Source: MWAR01 sp035388825
GTDB lineage: Bacteria; Muiribacteriota; Ozemobacteria; Ozemobacterales; Ozemobacteraceae
Length of the DNA stretch: 64,000 nt
Assembly: GCA_035388825.1 (NCBI GenBank)
Contig: DAOOQQ010000003.1
Location: forward strand, 1-64,000
Reading direction: 5' to 3'
Part shown: piece by piece, positions 32,156 to 41,927 of the stretch
Position numbering within the stretch: position 1 is the first letter of the stretch
Layout of the letters: each line of letters opens with the position of its first letter
Notes under the pieces: model-generated
What the model was told of the DNA's origin: nothing
Seen by the model: only the letters and a program-made list of their open reading frames with translations
Databases searched by the model: none
Made by a program: the position numbers and the translations under genes

Positions 32156-34903
32156 ATGAGCTCCGCGTCTTCGGCCGAATTGTACAGCGGCCTGCAGCAT
32201 GCGTTCCAGATCGACGACACCCGACAGATCCACGCCCTCCTCGACCGGGCAGGCAAGCCGAACGACGAGCAGACCTTATTGCTACTGCTATACAAAGGCC
32301 TCGCCCACCCCGACAATGAGATCCAGCAGAAGAGCGCCGCCCTGGTCCAGCCGCACCTCGTACGGATGGTCGAGGCTCTTCAGGCGCTCCTGAATCACCC
32401 GAACGAGAATATCCGGTATTGGGCCCTGACGCTGCTCGGGAACGGCGGGAAACTCTCCCGGGACGAGCTCGCCGCCGTTCTGGGACGCACCGAGAAGGAC
32501 GAAACCAAGATCCTGGCCGCCGATCTGCTGTTCGCCGGCCCCGAATCCCCGGAAACCTTCGAGCTGCTGATCCGGCACCTGGGCGATCCGAGCTGGGCAC
32601 TGCGACGCCATCTCAACAAGCGCCTGACGCCCTACGGCGAGAAGCTGCTGCCGGCCATCCGCACCGTGTTCGCGGGGGGCAACCTGCACCAGAAATACTG
32701 GGCTCTCAAGCTCCTGATCGATCTTTCCGGCCCAAAGGCGATGCAGAACATCCGCAAATTCCTGACCTCGAAGGATTTCACGGTCAAGCTGTACGCGATC
32801 GCCGCGCTGGAATACGTGCAGGGCGACCAGGCGCTCGGGTTCCTCTTCTCGACGTTGATGGAGGAGTCGCCGGTGATGCGGTACCAGGCCGCGCACATTT
32901 TCGCCGCCAAGGGCGAACCGGCGCTCAAGGAGGCGGTCCGCCTCATCGGCGAGCGCGGCCCCGAGCTGAAGGATGACCTGAACATCCTGACCGGCCGCAT
33001 CCTCGGCGAGCGAAGCCGCATCTTTTACCGGGAACAGCTCGAAAGCTCGGATCCGGACGACCGGTTCTACGCCCTGCGCGCCATCGGCCAGAACCCCGAT
33101 CAGGAAAGCATCCGGATCCTCGTCCAGGCATTCCGCGACCCCGTCTGGATCATCCGGCGGCTCGCCTCCGACCTGCTCGCACGGCTCATTCCCCAGGCAC
33201 GCGAGGAGCTGATCGCCGCCCTGAACGATCCCTCCTTCGACACGATCTTCTGGGCCACGAAAACGCTCGGGGCCGGCAGGGATGCGTCGGCCGCCCGCCC
33301 GCTCCTGACGCTCGTCGACCACCACCCGGATCCGAACGTGCGGGTCTGCGCCGTGAAGGCGCTGTGCCGGCTGGATGTCGAGTACGTCGCCGAGCTGCTG
33401 ATCCTGAACTTCCGCGACGCACCCCCGTCGGTGCGCACCGCGATCTCGGAAGGGCTGGTCCAGATGAGCCGGCTGAAGACCGTGAAATATCTCGTCATCT
33501 ATCTTTTCGACCGGGACAAGTCGATCTCGTTCTGGTGCGAAAAGACCCTCAAAGCGCTCCAGTATCCGGCCCTCGCGAGCCTCCTGGGCCTGCTGGTGAC
33601 CCTTGATCCCGTCCAGCAGGAGAAGTTCATCTCCTTCCTGCACCATCTCAAACCCGAGCAGTTGCACGCGATCCTGAAGCGGGACAAGGTGACGATGGCC
33701 GACTTCGATCCCGACCGGCTGGCCGACGAGGAATACGTCCTGGTGCCGCTTTCCCAGTATCGCACGCTCGACGATCTGCTGGGTCAGCTCAAGGAGCAGC
33801 ACGGTTCGGATCTGCACCTGAACGTCGGACTGCCCCCCATGTTCCGCATCCATGGCGATCTGACGCGCACCAATCTTCCCCCGATCACCGAGGAGCGCGC
33901 TTCCCAGCTGATCCTGTCGATCTTCAACGAGGAGCAGCTCGAGCGGTTCAAGACGCACTGGGAGATCGATTTTTCCCACGAGGTGAAGCACGTCGGCCGG
34001 TTCCGCGCCAACATTTTCCGGCAGCGGCAGGGTGTCAGCGGGGTGTTCCGGCTCATCCCGACACAGATCCCGACGTTCGAGGAGCTCGGCCTCCAGCGGC
34101 CCGTCTTCGAGTCGCTCTGCGAGAACCGCAACGGCCTGATCCTCGTGACCGGGCCGACGGGCTCGGGCAAATCGACGACGATGGCGGTGATGGTCGATTA
34201 CATCAACAAGTCTCGCCACGAGCATATCCTGACGATCGAGGACCCGATCGAGTTCGTGCACCAGCACAAACGGTGCAGCATCAATCAGCGCGAACTGGGC
34301 ACGCACACCCACTCGTTCGCCGACGCGCTGCGCTCGTCCCTGCGCGAGGACCCGGACGTCATCCTGGTCGGCGAGATGCGCGACCCCGAGACGATCAAGC
34401 TGGCGCTCACCGCGTCGGAAACGGGCCACCTGGTCTTCTCGACCCTGCACACGATCAGCGCCAGCGAGAGCATCAACCGCATCATCGGCGCCTTCCCGGC
34501 GGATCACCAGGACCAGGTGCGGCTCGAGCTGGCCGGGGTGCTGCGCGCCATCGTCTCCCAGAAGCTGCTGCCCCGGAGCGACCGGAAAGGCCGGGTGCTG
34601 GCCCACGAGATGCTCATCTGCAACATCGCCGTGCGCAACCTGATCAAGGAGGCCAAGACCGAGCAGATCGTCTCGATCATGCAGACGGCGGCCGCGGATC
34701 ACATGCAGACGATGGACCAGGCTCTCGCCCGGCTCGCCGCGCAGGAGATCTGCGCGGTCGACACGGTGATGCCGCACGTGCAGGACAAGAAGTCCTTCAC
34801 GCAGCTCGTGCAGAGTGTCACGGTCAAACCGGGAACCTCCCCCGCCCCGTCAACGCCGGCCGCACACCCTTCCGCTGCCCCGCGGAAGCCGGGAAAGGCC
34901 TGA
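32156..34903 (+). CDS. HEAT-repeat protein fused to a PilT-type retraction ATPase
   Basis: About 915 residues. The first 530 or so are helical HEAT-type repeats (recurrent 30-residue units such as DPDDRFYALRAIGQNPDQES and DPNVRVCAVKALCRLD). From about 555 a complete PilT/PilU ATPase follows: an N-terminal PAS-like segment with GSDLHLNVGLPPMFRIHG, Walker A GPTGSGKS beginning at residue 666, the Asp box TIEDPIEF, Walker B DVILVGEMRD and the His box TGHLVFSTLHT. PilT-type ATPases power pilus retraction at the inner membrane. The HEAT half may dock it to a partner. Start ATG 32156 has GGGGAGGA upstream. PilT proteins are usually about 340-380 residues without such a domain. Confidence 0.93.
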   Translation: MSSASSAELYSGLQHAFQIDDTRQIHALLDRAGKPNDEQTLLLLLYKGLAHPDNEIQQKSAALVQPHLVRMVEALQALLNHPNENIRYWALTLLGNGGKLSRDELAAVLGRTEKDETKILAADLLFAGPESPETFELLIRHLGDPSWALRRHLNKRLTPYGEKLLPAIRTVFAGGNLHQKYWALKLLIDLSGPKAMQNIRKFLTSKDFTVKLYAIAALEYVQGDQALGFLFSTLMEESPVMRYQAAHIFAAKGEPALKEAVRLIGERGPELKDDLNILTGRILGERSRIFYREQLESSDPDDRFYALRAIGQNPDQESIRILVQAFRDPVWIIRRLASDLLARLIPQAREELIAALNDPSFDTIFWATKTLGAGRDASAARPLLTLVDHHPDPNVRVCAVKALCRLDVEYVAELLILNFRDAPPSVRTAISEGLVQMSRLKTVKYLVIYLFDRDKSISFWCEKTLKALQYPALASLLGLLVTLDPVQQEKFISFLHHLKPEQLHAILKRDKVTMADFDPDRLADEEYVLVPLSQYRTLDDLLGQLKEQHGSDLHLNVGLPPMFRIHGDLTRTNLPPITEERASQLILSIFNEEQLERFKTHWEIDFSHEVKHVGRFRANIFRQRQGVSGVFRLIPTQIPTFEELGLQRPVFESLCENRNGLILVTGPTGSGKSTTMAVMVDYINKSRHEHILTIEDPIEFVHQHKRCSINQRELGTHTHSFADALRSSLREDPDVILVGEMRDPETIKLALTASETGHLVFSTLHTISASESINRIIGAFPADHQDQVRLELAGVLRAIVSQKLLPRSDRKGRVLAHEMLICNIAVRNLIKEAKTEQIVSIMQTAAADHMQTMDQALARLAAQEICAVDTVMPHVQDKKSFTQLVQSVTVKPGTSPAPSTPAAHPSAAPRKPGKA

Positions 34904-34924
34904 TCGGACTGCGTCGGAAGCGGC

Positions 34925-37114
34925 TCAGCCGTTCGCCTTCAGCCGCAGCGTCAGGGAGTTGAGGACGACGGATATCGAGGAAAGGGCCATCGTCAGGCCT
35001 GCGACGGCGGGGGTGAGGCCGAAAGACGGCCCCCAGAACGGCTCGAGCACGCCGGCGGCGAGCGGCAGGGTCAACAGGTTGTAGACGACGGCCCAGGCCA
35101 GGTTCTGGCGGATCTTGGCGGTTGTCGCGCGGGAGAGACGGAGCGCGAACGGGATGAGGGCGAGATCGCGGCGGACCAGGACCAGGTCGACGGCCTCGCG
35201 GGCCGCGTCGGCACCCGAGCCGAGCGCGATGCCGACCGTCGCGGCGGAAAGGGCCGGCGCATCGTTGATGCCGTCGCCCACGAAGGCGGTCGGGCCGCGC
35301 GCGATATACTGCCGGAGGATCTCGAGTTTTCCGGCGGGCAGAACCCCGGCATGCAGCTCGGTGATGCCGGCCACCGACGCGATCGCCCGGACCGGCTCGG
35401 GCCGGTCGCCGCTGACGATGACGGGCTCGACGCCGCGGGCGCGCAGCTCGGCCACGGCGGCTTTCGACTCGTCACGGAGCGGATCGGCAAGGCCGAACAC
35501 CGCGACGACCTCCCGGCCGACGGCCGCGAACACCGGCGTCAGGGCTTTTTCCAGGAACTCGTTCGGCAGAGCGGGGAGCTTCAGTCCCGCCTCCGCCATC
35601 AGGCCGTCGCTTCCGATCAGAAGGCGATCTCCCGCGCCCGTCGTCCCGGCCATGCCGAATCCCCGCTTTTCCTCGACGGCAACGAGCGAAGAAGAAGTAT
35701 TTTTGTCAATATACAATTCGAGCCGCTGGTGGATGCCGTGCGACAGGGGGTGCAGGGAGCGCGAGGCGAGATCGGCAAGCGCCGCGGCATGCCGCTGTTC
35801 CCCATCCGGGACGAGCCAGACCGCCGTATCGACAGCCGGCCGGCCCTCGGTGAGGGTCCCGGTTTTATCGAATAAAATATATTTCACATCGGCGAGCGCC
35901 TCGAGCGAGGAGGGCTTCTTCACGAGCAGGCCTCGGGCCATCGCCACGCCGCTCGAAACGACGATCGCCGTGGGGGTCGCCAGGCCCAGGGCGCAGGGGC
36001 AGGCGACAACGAGCACACTCACGGCGTGCATCAGGGCCGTGTTGAGGCCCTTTCCGGCGAGCAGCCAGCCGAGGAACGTGAGGGCGGCGAGGGAGACGAC
36101 GACCGGGACGAACACATCCGAGGCACGGTCGGCGAACCGCTGCAGGCGCGGCTTGTCGGCCTGGGCGCGGCGCATCGTGCGAATCAGGCTCTGGAGCGTC
36201 GAGTCCGAGCCCCGCCGGGTCGCCCGCACCCGGAGCTCACCCGTCAGGTTCACGCTGCCCGAAACGACGGCCGAGCCAGGGGACTTCGCGACCGGCATCG
36301 ACTCGCCCGTCAGCAGGCTCTCGTCGGAGGCAGAGTCGCCGGCCACCACCTCCGCATCGGTCGGGAACCGCTCCCCTGGCCGGATCACCAGGAGATCCCC
36401 GGGCGCGACGAGATCGACGGCGACATCCGAGACGGTGCCGTCGGCGGAAAGCCGGTGGGCCGTTCCCTGCTGAAGGCCGGTCAGACCTCGGAGCGAGGCG
36501 GCGGCTTCCCTCCGGGCGGCGGATTCCAGAAGCTTTCCGATCGAGATGAACAGGATCAGCAGGGCCGCGGCCTCGAAATGAATCATGCCGTGATGCCCGG
36601 CCAGCGCAGGCAGCGTCAATACCAGGGCCGAGTAGCCCCAGGCGGCCCCCACTCCGAGGGCGACGAGCACGTCCATGTTCGTGGTGCGGTTTTTGAGCGA
36701 CCGCGCAGCGCCCGTGAAAAAGCGGCGGCCGGTCGTCATCAGGATCAGCCCGGACAGCACCATCTGGGTGAACCGGTTCGCCCAGGTGTCGGGCGCCCCC
36801 ATCGCCAGGAACGCCACCGGAAGGGCCAGCAGGGCCGTGAACGCCACGGCCGCGCCTCCGGTTTCGTCGGCCGGCTCCGCATCGACGGAGCGGGCTTCAT
36901 ACCCGAGATCGGTGATCTTCCTGCGAATCGCGGCGGGATCGAGTTTCGCCGGATCGTAAACGATCTCGGCCGACTCGTCGGCCAGGTAGACCCGGGCCGA
37001 GACGATGCCGTCGAGCCCGGCAAGCCCCTTCTCGATGCCGCGCGAACAGTTCGCGCAGCTCATTCCGCCGATCAGGAGGAACAGCTCGGTGCCGGCCGGG
37101 CGGGCTTCGGTCAG
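34925..37114 (-). CDS. copA: CopA-type heavy-metal P1B ATPase, probable CTG start
   Basis: A copper-type P1B ATPase that exports metal ions across the inner membrane. From the ATG at 37063 the protein has 712 residues: metal-binding GMSCANC at the very start, CPC in the membrane at 355-357, phosphorylated Asp399 in DKTGTLTEG, and GDGINDAPAL near the C-terminus. Starting at that ATG would remove the first beta strand of the metal-binding domain. The frame continues upstream as TELFLLIGGMSC to a CTG at 37114 that overlaps the previous gene's stop (CTGA) and has GGGAG 7 bases before it. I therefore propose the CTG start. Only CxxC and CPC support copper as the ion. Confidence 0.9.
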   Translation of the reverse strand: MTEARPAGTELFLLIGGMSCANCSRGIEKGLAGLDGIVSARVYLADESAEIVYDPAKLDPAAIRRKITDLGYEARSVDAEPADETGGAAVAFTALLALPVAFLAMGAPDTWANRFTQMVLSGLILMTTGRRFFTGAARSLKNRTTNMDVLVALGVGAAWGYSALVLTLPALAGHHGMIHFEAAALLILFISIGKLLESAARREAAASLRGLTGLQQGTAHRLSADGTVSDVAVDLVAPGDLLVIRPGERFPTDAEVVAGDSASDESLLTGESMPVAKSPGSAVVSGSVNLTGELRVRATRRGSDSTLQSLIRTMRRAQADKPRLQRFADRASDVFVPVVVSLAALTFLGWLLAGKGLNTALMHAVSVLVVACPCALGLATPTAIVVSSGVAMARGLLVKKPSSLEALADVKYILFDKTGTLTEGRPAVDTAVWLVPDGEQRHAAALADLASRSLHPLSHGIHQRLELYIDKNTSSSLVAVEEKRGFGMAGTTGAGDRLLIGSDGLMAEAGLKLPALPNEFLEKALTPVFAAVGREVVAVFGLADPLRDESKAAVAELRARGVEPVIVSGDRPEPVRAIASVAGITELHAGVLPAGKLEILRQYIARGPTAFVGDGINDAPALSAATVGIALGSGADAAREAVDLVLVRRDLALIPFALRLSRATTAKIRQNLAWAVVYNLLTLPLAAGVLEPFWGPSFGLTPAVAGLTMALSSISVVLNSLTLRLKANG

Positions 37115-37620
37115 AGGGCGTCTCCCTGCGGGGCGGTGGCGGAGGCGGGCGGCTGGGTTTTCAGCCGTTCGATGGCCTGCTTCACGGTGTCGAGGGTCTG
37201 GCCTTCGCCCATGCCGCCCAGCGAGCCGTCGGCGTTGACGGGCCAGACGCCCTGGACGAAATTGTTCACCTGGCGGCGGCCGGCCGTGGCGCCGGGGGTG
37301 AGGAACACGAGCACGCGCTGCCGGGGCCGGAAGATGACTTCATCCTCGAAGCCGCCGAGCGTGTCGACAATGATGTCGTCCCCGGCTTTCGCTTCGCCTT
37401 TCAGCACTTCTTGAAGGGAAAGGATGTTCTCGACCTGCGAAAAGCCCTTTTCGTCCTTGCCCGTTTCGGTGCTCTTGCGCAGGCTGGCGACGGCGATCAG
37501 GTCGGAACCGGCAATCAGCTGGTCGTTGGTGAGCGTCTGTATCATGGCGTATGCAACTCCGATCATCAGGAGAATTCCCAGAATTCCGGCCGAAAGCCTG
37601 ACGCACTGCCTGCGGTTCAT
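37111..37620 (-). CDS. Secreted hypothetical protein upstream of copA
   Basis: 169 residues with a signal peptide or single membrane anchor (residues about 9-26, SAGILGILLMIGVAYAM). The rest is a small beta-rich domain (SDLIAVASL, QVENILSLQEVLKGEAKAGD, FRPRQRVLVFLTPG) and a Pro/Ala-rich tail. The ATG 37620 has GAGGAG 9 bases upstream. An in-frame start 105 bases further up is less likely because it gives a leader without signal character. Its stop overlaps the proposed CTG start of copA. A role in metal homeostasis is suggested only by that coupling. Confidence 0.6.
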   Translation of the reverse strand: MNRRQCVRLSAGILGILLMIGVAYAMIQTLTNDQLIAGSDLIAVASLRKSTETGKDEKGFSQVENILSLQEVLKGEAKAGDDIIVDTLGGFEDEVIFRPRQRVLVFLTPGATAGRRQVNNFVQGVWPVNADGSLGGMGEGQTLDTVKQAIERLKTQPPASATAPQGDAL

Positions 37621-37774
37621 GACGCATGCTCCTCGAATCTGGATCCGGCGCGGCAACGGCCCACCGGTCATTTCCTGTCCGAACGTCGGACGAAGGGAAT
37701 GGATTGCCAAAGCGGCGTTTTTCATTTAACCATGGGGGAGCACAAAACTCAAACCCGGTTTGGAAAGGCCTGTC

Positions 37775-39883
37775 TTGAACATCCTGCAGCTCGTGAATGC
37801 CCTGACCTGGGGCGGTGCGCAGATCCTGGTGGCGGATCTGGCCCGGGCCGCGCGGTCGGCAGGCCATGCCGTGGTCATTGCCGCGTTCCGCGACGGGCCG
37901 GTCGGCAGCCAGTTGCGCCAGGAGGGCTTCGACGTGCGCATCCTCGGCGAGGAGGCGTTCGACCTGGTTGCGGCCTGGCGCCTGCTGCGTCTCTGGCGCG
38001 AATTCCGCCCCGACGTCATCCATTCCCATCTCTCGCGAGCGACGTTCTGGGCACGCTTTCTCCGGCATCGCGCCCCACAGACCGCCCTGGTGACCACGAT
38101 CCACGGGTTCGAATCGGGCAGCTTCCACATCGTGGAAAAGCGCATGGCGAGCCTGTCAGACCATCTTGTCTTCCCGAGCGCTTTTCTCGAGCACTGGTAT
38201 GGAACCCAGATCCGGAATCTACCGGCTGGCCGCTCGTCCGTTCTGTATCCCGGCGTCGAGATCACGGCCCCTGACGCCCAGCGGCCGAACGCGCCGGAGT
38301 GCGAACCCAGGATCGGCACCCTCTCCCGACTCCACCGGGTCAAGGGGGTCGACATCCTGCTCGAGGCCTGCGCCCGGCTGTCGGCTGAGCAGCGGTTCCG
38401 GATCGTGATCGGGGGTGAGGGGAAAGAGCACGACAGACTCTCCGCCCTGGCCGGCCGCCTCGGCCTCTCCGACCGTCTGGAATGGGCCGGCCCGATCGCC
38501 TCTCCCAAGGCGTTTCTGGATAAGATCGACATCTTCGCCGCCCCGTCCAGGGAAGAAGCCTTCGGTATCACGATCTGCGAAGCGATGGAACGCGGCCTTC
38601 CGGTCGTGGCAAGTCGCGTCGGGGGCATTCCCGAGATCCTGCGTGACGGCACCGACGGATTCCTGGTGACACCGGAACGCCCCGAAGAGCTGGCGGCCGC
38701 CCTCCACCGCCTGCTCGGCAACGCCGGATTGCGGCAAGCGATGGGCGCGGCCGGGAATGCGCGGGTCCGGACGGAATTTCGGAGAGACGCCTGCATTTCT
38801 AAACATTTTGATATATATCGATCAATGTTATCGCCGGCCCGGCCCGCGGCGAGACGTCTTCACCTGGCCATCTCCTCGAACGAGCTCGGCGGCGGCGAGC
38901 GCATGGCCCTGGCCGTGGCCGGGGCCATGAAACGGCGCGGAGTGGAGGTCACGGCGACCTGCGCCGGCCAGCCGCTCGCCGGGCGGCTGAAAACGCTGGG
39001 AATCCCGACATCGACGGTGCCGATGCGCGCCGGCGGCCTGTTTTTCGGCATCCGGCTGGCCCGGGACCTGTTCGCCCACCGCCCGGACCTGGTGAATGCC
39101 CACCTGAATCGCGCCGCGCTGATATCCGGATTTTTCCGGCTCCTCGGCGGCCCTCCCGTGGTCTCCCACGTGCACGGACTGAACCGCGCCATCTACTACC
39201 GCTGGTCGGATCTGCTCGTCGCGGTGTCCGCGTCGGTCGGCGAGCATCTTCGGCGCCAGGAGATCCCTGTCGGCCGCATCGCCGTGATTCCCAACCGCAT
39301 CCCCGGCTCGCCCGTCGTCGTGCAGCCCCCGCCCGCGCCCCCCTGGATCATCGGCATCCCGGCCAAGCTGCATGCGAACAAGGGCCACGCATGGGCTCTG
39401 GAAGCCATCGAGCGGCACATGGCCCTGCTGCCCGATCTCCGTATCGAGATTTTCGGGGACGGCCCCGAGCGCGACGCCCTTCAACGACTTGCCGAGACCG
39501 GTTCCCTGAGCGGCCGGGTCCGGCTTCACGGATTCCAGCCGGACATGGACCTCTGGTATCCGCAGCTTCATGCCGTTCTTCTCCCCTCGCTGGGGGAAGG
39601 GATCCCGCTCAGCCTGATCGAACCGATGCGCTGGGGCATCCCCTGCATCGCAACCGACGTCGGCGGCATCCCCGAGATCGTCGAGGACGAAGTGACAGGT
39701 GTTCTGGTCAAACCGGGGGATGGGGATGCCCTCATCGCAGGCATCAACCGGGTTCTCTCCATTCCCGCCTATGAGGGGTTTCGTTCGGCGGCCCGCGACC
39801 GGTTCCGCCGGATCAACGACTTCGACGGCATGATCGACCGGTTCGCGTCGCTCTGTGAGACGCTCCAGGCTCTTCCCTCATGA
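37775..39883 (+). CDS. Tandem two-domain GT4-family glycosyltransferase
   Basis: A 702-residue protein made of two complete GT-B glycosyltransferases. Domain 1 (about 1-350) begins MNILQLVNALTWGGAQ and has the GT4 donor-site segment REEAFGITICEAMERGLPVV. Domain 2 (about 355-702) begins with LHLAISSNELGGGERMA and has SLGEGIPLSLIEPMRWGIP. Both probably transfer sugars onto a lipid-linked or surface glycan. The DNA joining them (38788-38832) is sharply A+T-rich, which suggests a recent gene-fusion seam or a special linker. The start is TTG with AAAGG 6 bases upstream. An in-frame TTG 15 bases earlier overlaps that site. First gene of an operon with 4-bp overlaps. Confidence 0.88.
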   Translation: MNILQLVNALTWGGAQILVADLARAARSAGHAVVIAAFRDGPVGSQLRQEGFDVRILGEEAFDLVAAWRLLRLWREFRPDVIHSHLSRATFWARFLRHRAPQTALVTTIHGFESGSFHIVEKRMASLSDHLVFPSAFLEHWYGTQIRNLPAGRSSVLYPGVEITAPDAQRPNAPECEPRIGTLSRLHRVKGVDILLEACARLSAEQRFRIVIGGEGKEHDRLSALAGRLGLSDRLEWAGPIASPKAFLDKIDIFAAPSREEAFGITICEAMERGLPVVASRVGGIPEILRDGTDGFLVTPERPEELAAALHRLLGNAGLRQAMGAAGNARVRTEFRRDACISKHFDIYRSMLSPARPAARRLHLAISSNELGGGERMALAVAGAMKRRGVEVTATCAGQPLAGRLKTLGIPTSTVPMRAGGLFFGIRLARDLFAHRPDLVNAHLNRAALISGFFRLLGGPPVVSHVHGLNRAIYYRWSDLLVAVSASVGEHLRRQEIPVGRIAVIPNRIPGSPVVVQPPPAPPWIIGIPAKLHANKGHAWALEAIERHMALLPDLRIEIFGDGPERDALQRLAETGSLSGRVRLHGFQPDMDLWYPQLHAVLLPSLGEGIPLSLIEPMRWGIPCIATDVGGIPEIVEDEVTGVLVKPGDGDALIAGINRVLSIPAYEGFRSAARDRFRRINDFDGMIDRFASLCETLQALPS

Positions 39884-40941
39884 TCGAAGCAACACCCTCC
39901 CGCCTGCTGTTCGCCGCGCCGGCGGCCTGGTCGGCCCTGAGACAGCGGCACCAGGCACTTGCCGAGGGGCTGGCAGCCGCGGGCTGGGATGTCACGTATC
40001 TCGATCCCCTGCGAAGCGGCGGCTGGTTCTTCGAAAAACGCGACCTCGGCCGCCGGCTCCGGCTGTTTTCCCTGCGGGTGCCGTTCCGGGCCGCCGAGTT
40101 TCCCGGTCTTCAGGCGATCGCCGCACGGCTGGCGCTGCGTCACCTCGTCGGAGCCGGCCTCGAGCCGACAACAACCGTCTTCTGGACGGCCGATCCGTCC
40201 CTTTCGGCCCTGGCGCCGCTTCCCTGGCGCTCCGTCATCTACGACCGGTGCGACCGGCACGGCTCGTTTCCGGGGCAGCGCGCATCCGCCTGGAAAGCGC
40301 ACGAGCAGCGGCTGTATCGGCACGCCGACCTCATCCTGGCCTCATCGCCGCTTCTCGCCCGCGAAGCGTCGGCAGCCGGGGCGAAGCATGTCGCCCTCGT
40401 GCCCAACGCGGCAGATCGGTCCTGGCGTTCCCCGCCACCTCCGCAGCGCCCTTCCGGCCCGCCCTGGCGGCTTCTCTCGTCGGGTGCGCATTTCGAGTGG
40501 GTCGATCACACATGGCTCGCCGGGCTGGCACGCCTTCCGGGTGTCGAGCTTCACCTTGCCGGCCCGGGCAGGGGCCCTGCCTGGGAACGGCTGATCGACG
40601 ATCCCCGCGTCACGTGGCACGGCATCCTCGATCACGGGCGGTTGCGGGAACTGATTGACCGGTGCCACATCGGCCTGATACCGTTCCGGGATGACGCACT
40701 CACGGCTGGGGTTGATCCGGTCAAGGCTTACGAGTATGCCGCACGGGGGCTGGCCATCTGGGCCCCAGAAACGACGGCGCTGCAGCGGCATCCGCTCGTG
40801 ACGCGCATCGTCACACCCGGCAATGCGCCGGCGCATCTCGCCGCCGACGGCGCCCGCGTGCCGATCCAGGCCTTCCCGGCAACCTGGGACGACCGGCTGG
40901 CGCAAATTCGCAGCCTGCTGAAGGGGATGAGAGACCGATGA
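39880..40941 (+). CDS. Glycosyltransferase, TuaH/GT1-like
   Basis: A 353-residue GT-B-type protein. An N-terminal domain with LLFAAPAAWSALRQRHQALAE and a middle DRCDRHGSFPG segment resemble glycosyltransferases of the teichuronic-acid TuaH type. The C-terminal domain has GLIPFRDDALTAGVDPVKAYEY, the donor-binding part. It starts with ATGA overlapping the preceding gene and ends overlapping csaB, so it is tightly coupled in the envelope-glycan operon. Sugar and acceptor are unknown. Confidence 0.75.
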   Translation: MIEATPSRLLFAAPAAWSALRQRHQALAEGLAAAGWDVTYLDPLRSGGWFFEKRDLGRRLRLFSLRVPFRAAEFPGLQAIAARLALRHLVGAGLEPTTTVFWTADPSLSALAPLPWRSVIYDRCDRHGSFPGQRASAWKAHEQRLYRHADLILASSPLLAREASAAGAKHVALVPNAADRSWRSPPPPQRPSGPPWRLLSSGAHFEWVDHTWLAGLARLPGVELHLAGPGRGPAWERLIDDPRVTWHGILDHGRLRELIDRCHIGLIPFRDDALTAGVDPVKAYEYAARGLAIWAPETTALQRHPLVTRIVTPGNAPAHLAADGARVPIQAFPATWDDRLAQIRSLLKGMRDR

Positions 40942-41927
40942 AGGGCGGACACCTGCTTCTCACGGGATTCTACGGCGAGGGGAACCTCGGGGACGACGCG
41001 ATCCTGCGCGGTATCGCCTCGAGCCTGCCGGCCGGCACGCGCATCCTCGCCACCGCCGGCAACACCCCCCTGCCGCCCGGCATCCACGGAATCCGCCGCC
41101 GGGGGATTCTCTCCTGGCCCGCGTTTCTCGGTGCCCTGAAAGGCGCCCGGCTCGTCGTCGGAAGCGGCGGCCTGCTCCAGGACTGGTCGCTCGACGGGGT
41201 GACGTTCTACGCCCTGCGCTTTCTGGCAGCGCGTCTGGCAGGCAAGCCCGTCGCGCTGTTCGGGGCGGGACTCGGCCCGCTTCGCAGCACGGGAACCCGA
41301 TCGCTCGCCGCCTTTTCGCTTGGGGCAACGTCTCACTGCCATCTCCGGGACGACGAATCCGTGCGTCTCTTCCACGAACTGACCGGCCGTGAGGCGCAGC
41401 GCGGCGCCGACTGGTCCTGGGGGATATCCGCCTCATCCCGCGGCTCCCCAACACCTCGAAATCTGCCGTCAGATGTTATAGCTATCAATATACGACCTTG
41501 GCTGACGCACGATTGGAGAGAGGCTGCGACGCGCTGGCTGGCCGGCGCTGACAGGAAGACGCTGATCGGCATCTCCGCCCGCCCCGAAGACCGGCGGCTG
41601 ATGGAGCGGGTCTGGCCAGGTCTCCGGATCCACGAGCCCGCGGACTTTTCCGCTCTCCTCGCCGACGCTTCGGTGTTGCGGGAGGGCTGGGCAATGCGGT
41701 ATCACGTGCTCCTCGCCCTGCTCCGGGCCGGCGTGCCCGTCCGCGCCCTCCCCTACGACGGGAAAGCCCGTCACCTGGCCGAGGCTGCGGGCCTGCCGGT
41801 TCCGGAGCCGGGTGACAGCGCGCCATCACGGGCGGAGCGGGCCGCGCGCGCTTTTCTCATCGCCGAGGAGGAGCGGTTCGCACGGATGAGCGAGGCCTTC
41901 CGCCAGGCATGGGAGGAAGCCGCATGA
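40938..41927 (+). CDS. csaB: CsaB-type polysaccharide pyruvyl transferase
   Basis: A 329-residue protein of the polysaccharide pyruvyl-transferase family. Motifs GFYGEGNLGDDAILRGI near the start, VGSGGLLQDW, and a late AMRYHVLLALLRAGVPVRALPYD are typical of CsaB. CsaB adds pyruvate ketals to cell-wall polysaccharide, which in many bacteria creates the ligand for SLH domains of S-layer or outer-membrane anchoring proteins. The A+T-rich patch at 41460-41500 encodes DVIAINIRPW. It is translated from an ATGA overlap and followed by lpxK through another. SLH proteins are not seen in the window. Confidence 0.85.
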   Translation: MKGGHLLLTGFYGEGNLGDDAILRGIASSLPAGTRILATAGNTPLPPGIHGIRRRGILSWPAFLGALKGARLVVGSGGLLQDWSLDGVTFYALRFLAARLAGKPVALFGAGLGPLRSTGTRSLAAFSLGATSHCHLRDDESVRLFHELTGREAQRGADWSWGISASSRGSPTPRNLPSDVIAINIRPWLTHDWREAATRWLAGADRKTLIGISARPEDRRLMERVWPGLRIHEPADFSALLADASVLREGWAMRYHVLLALLRAGVPVRALPYDGKARHLAEAAGLPVPEPGDSAPSRAERAARAFLIAEEERFARMSEAFRQAWEEAA

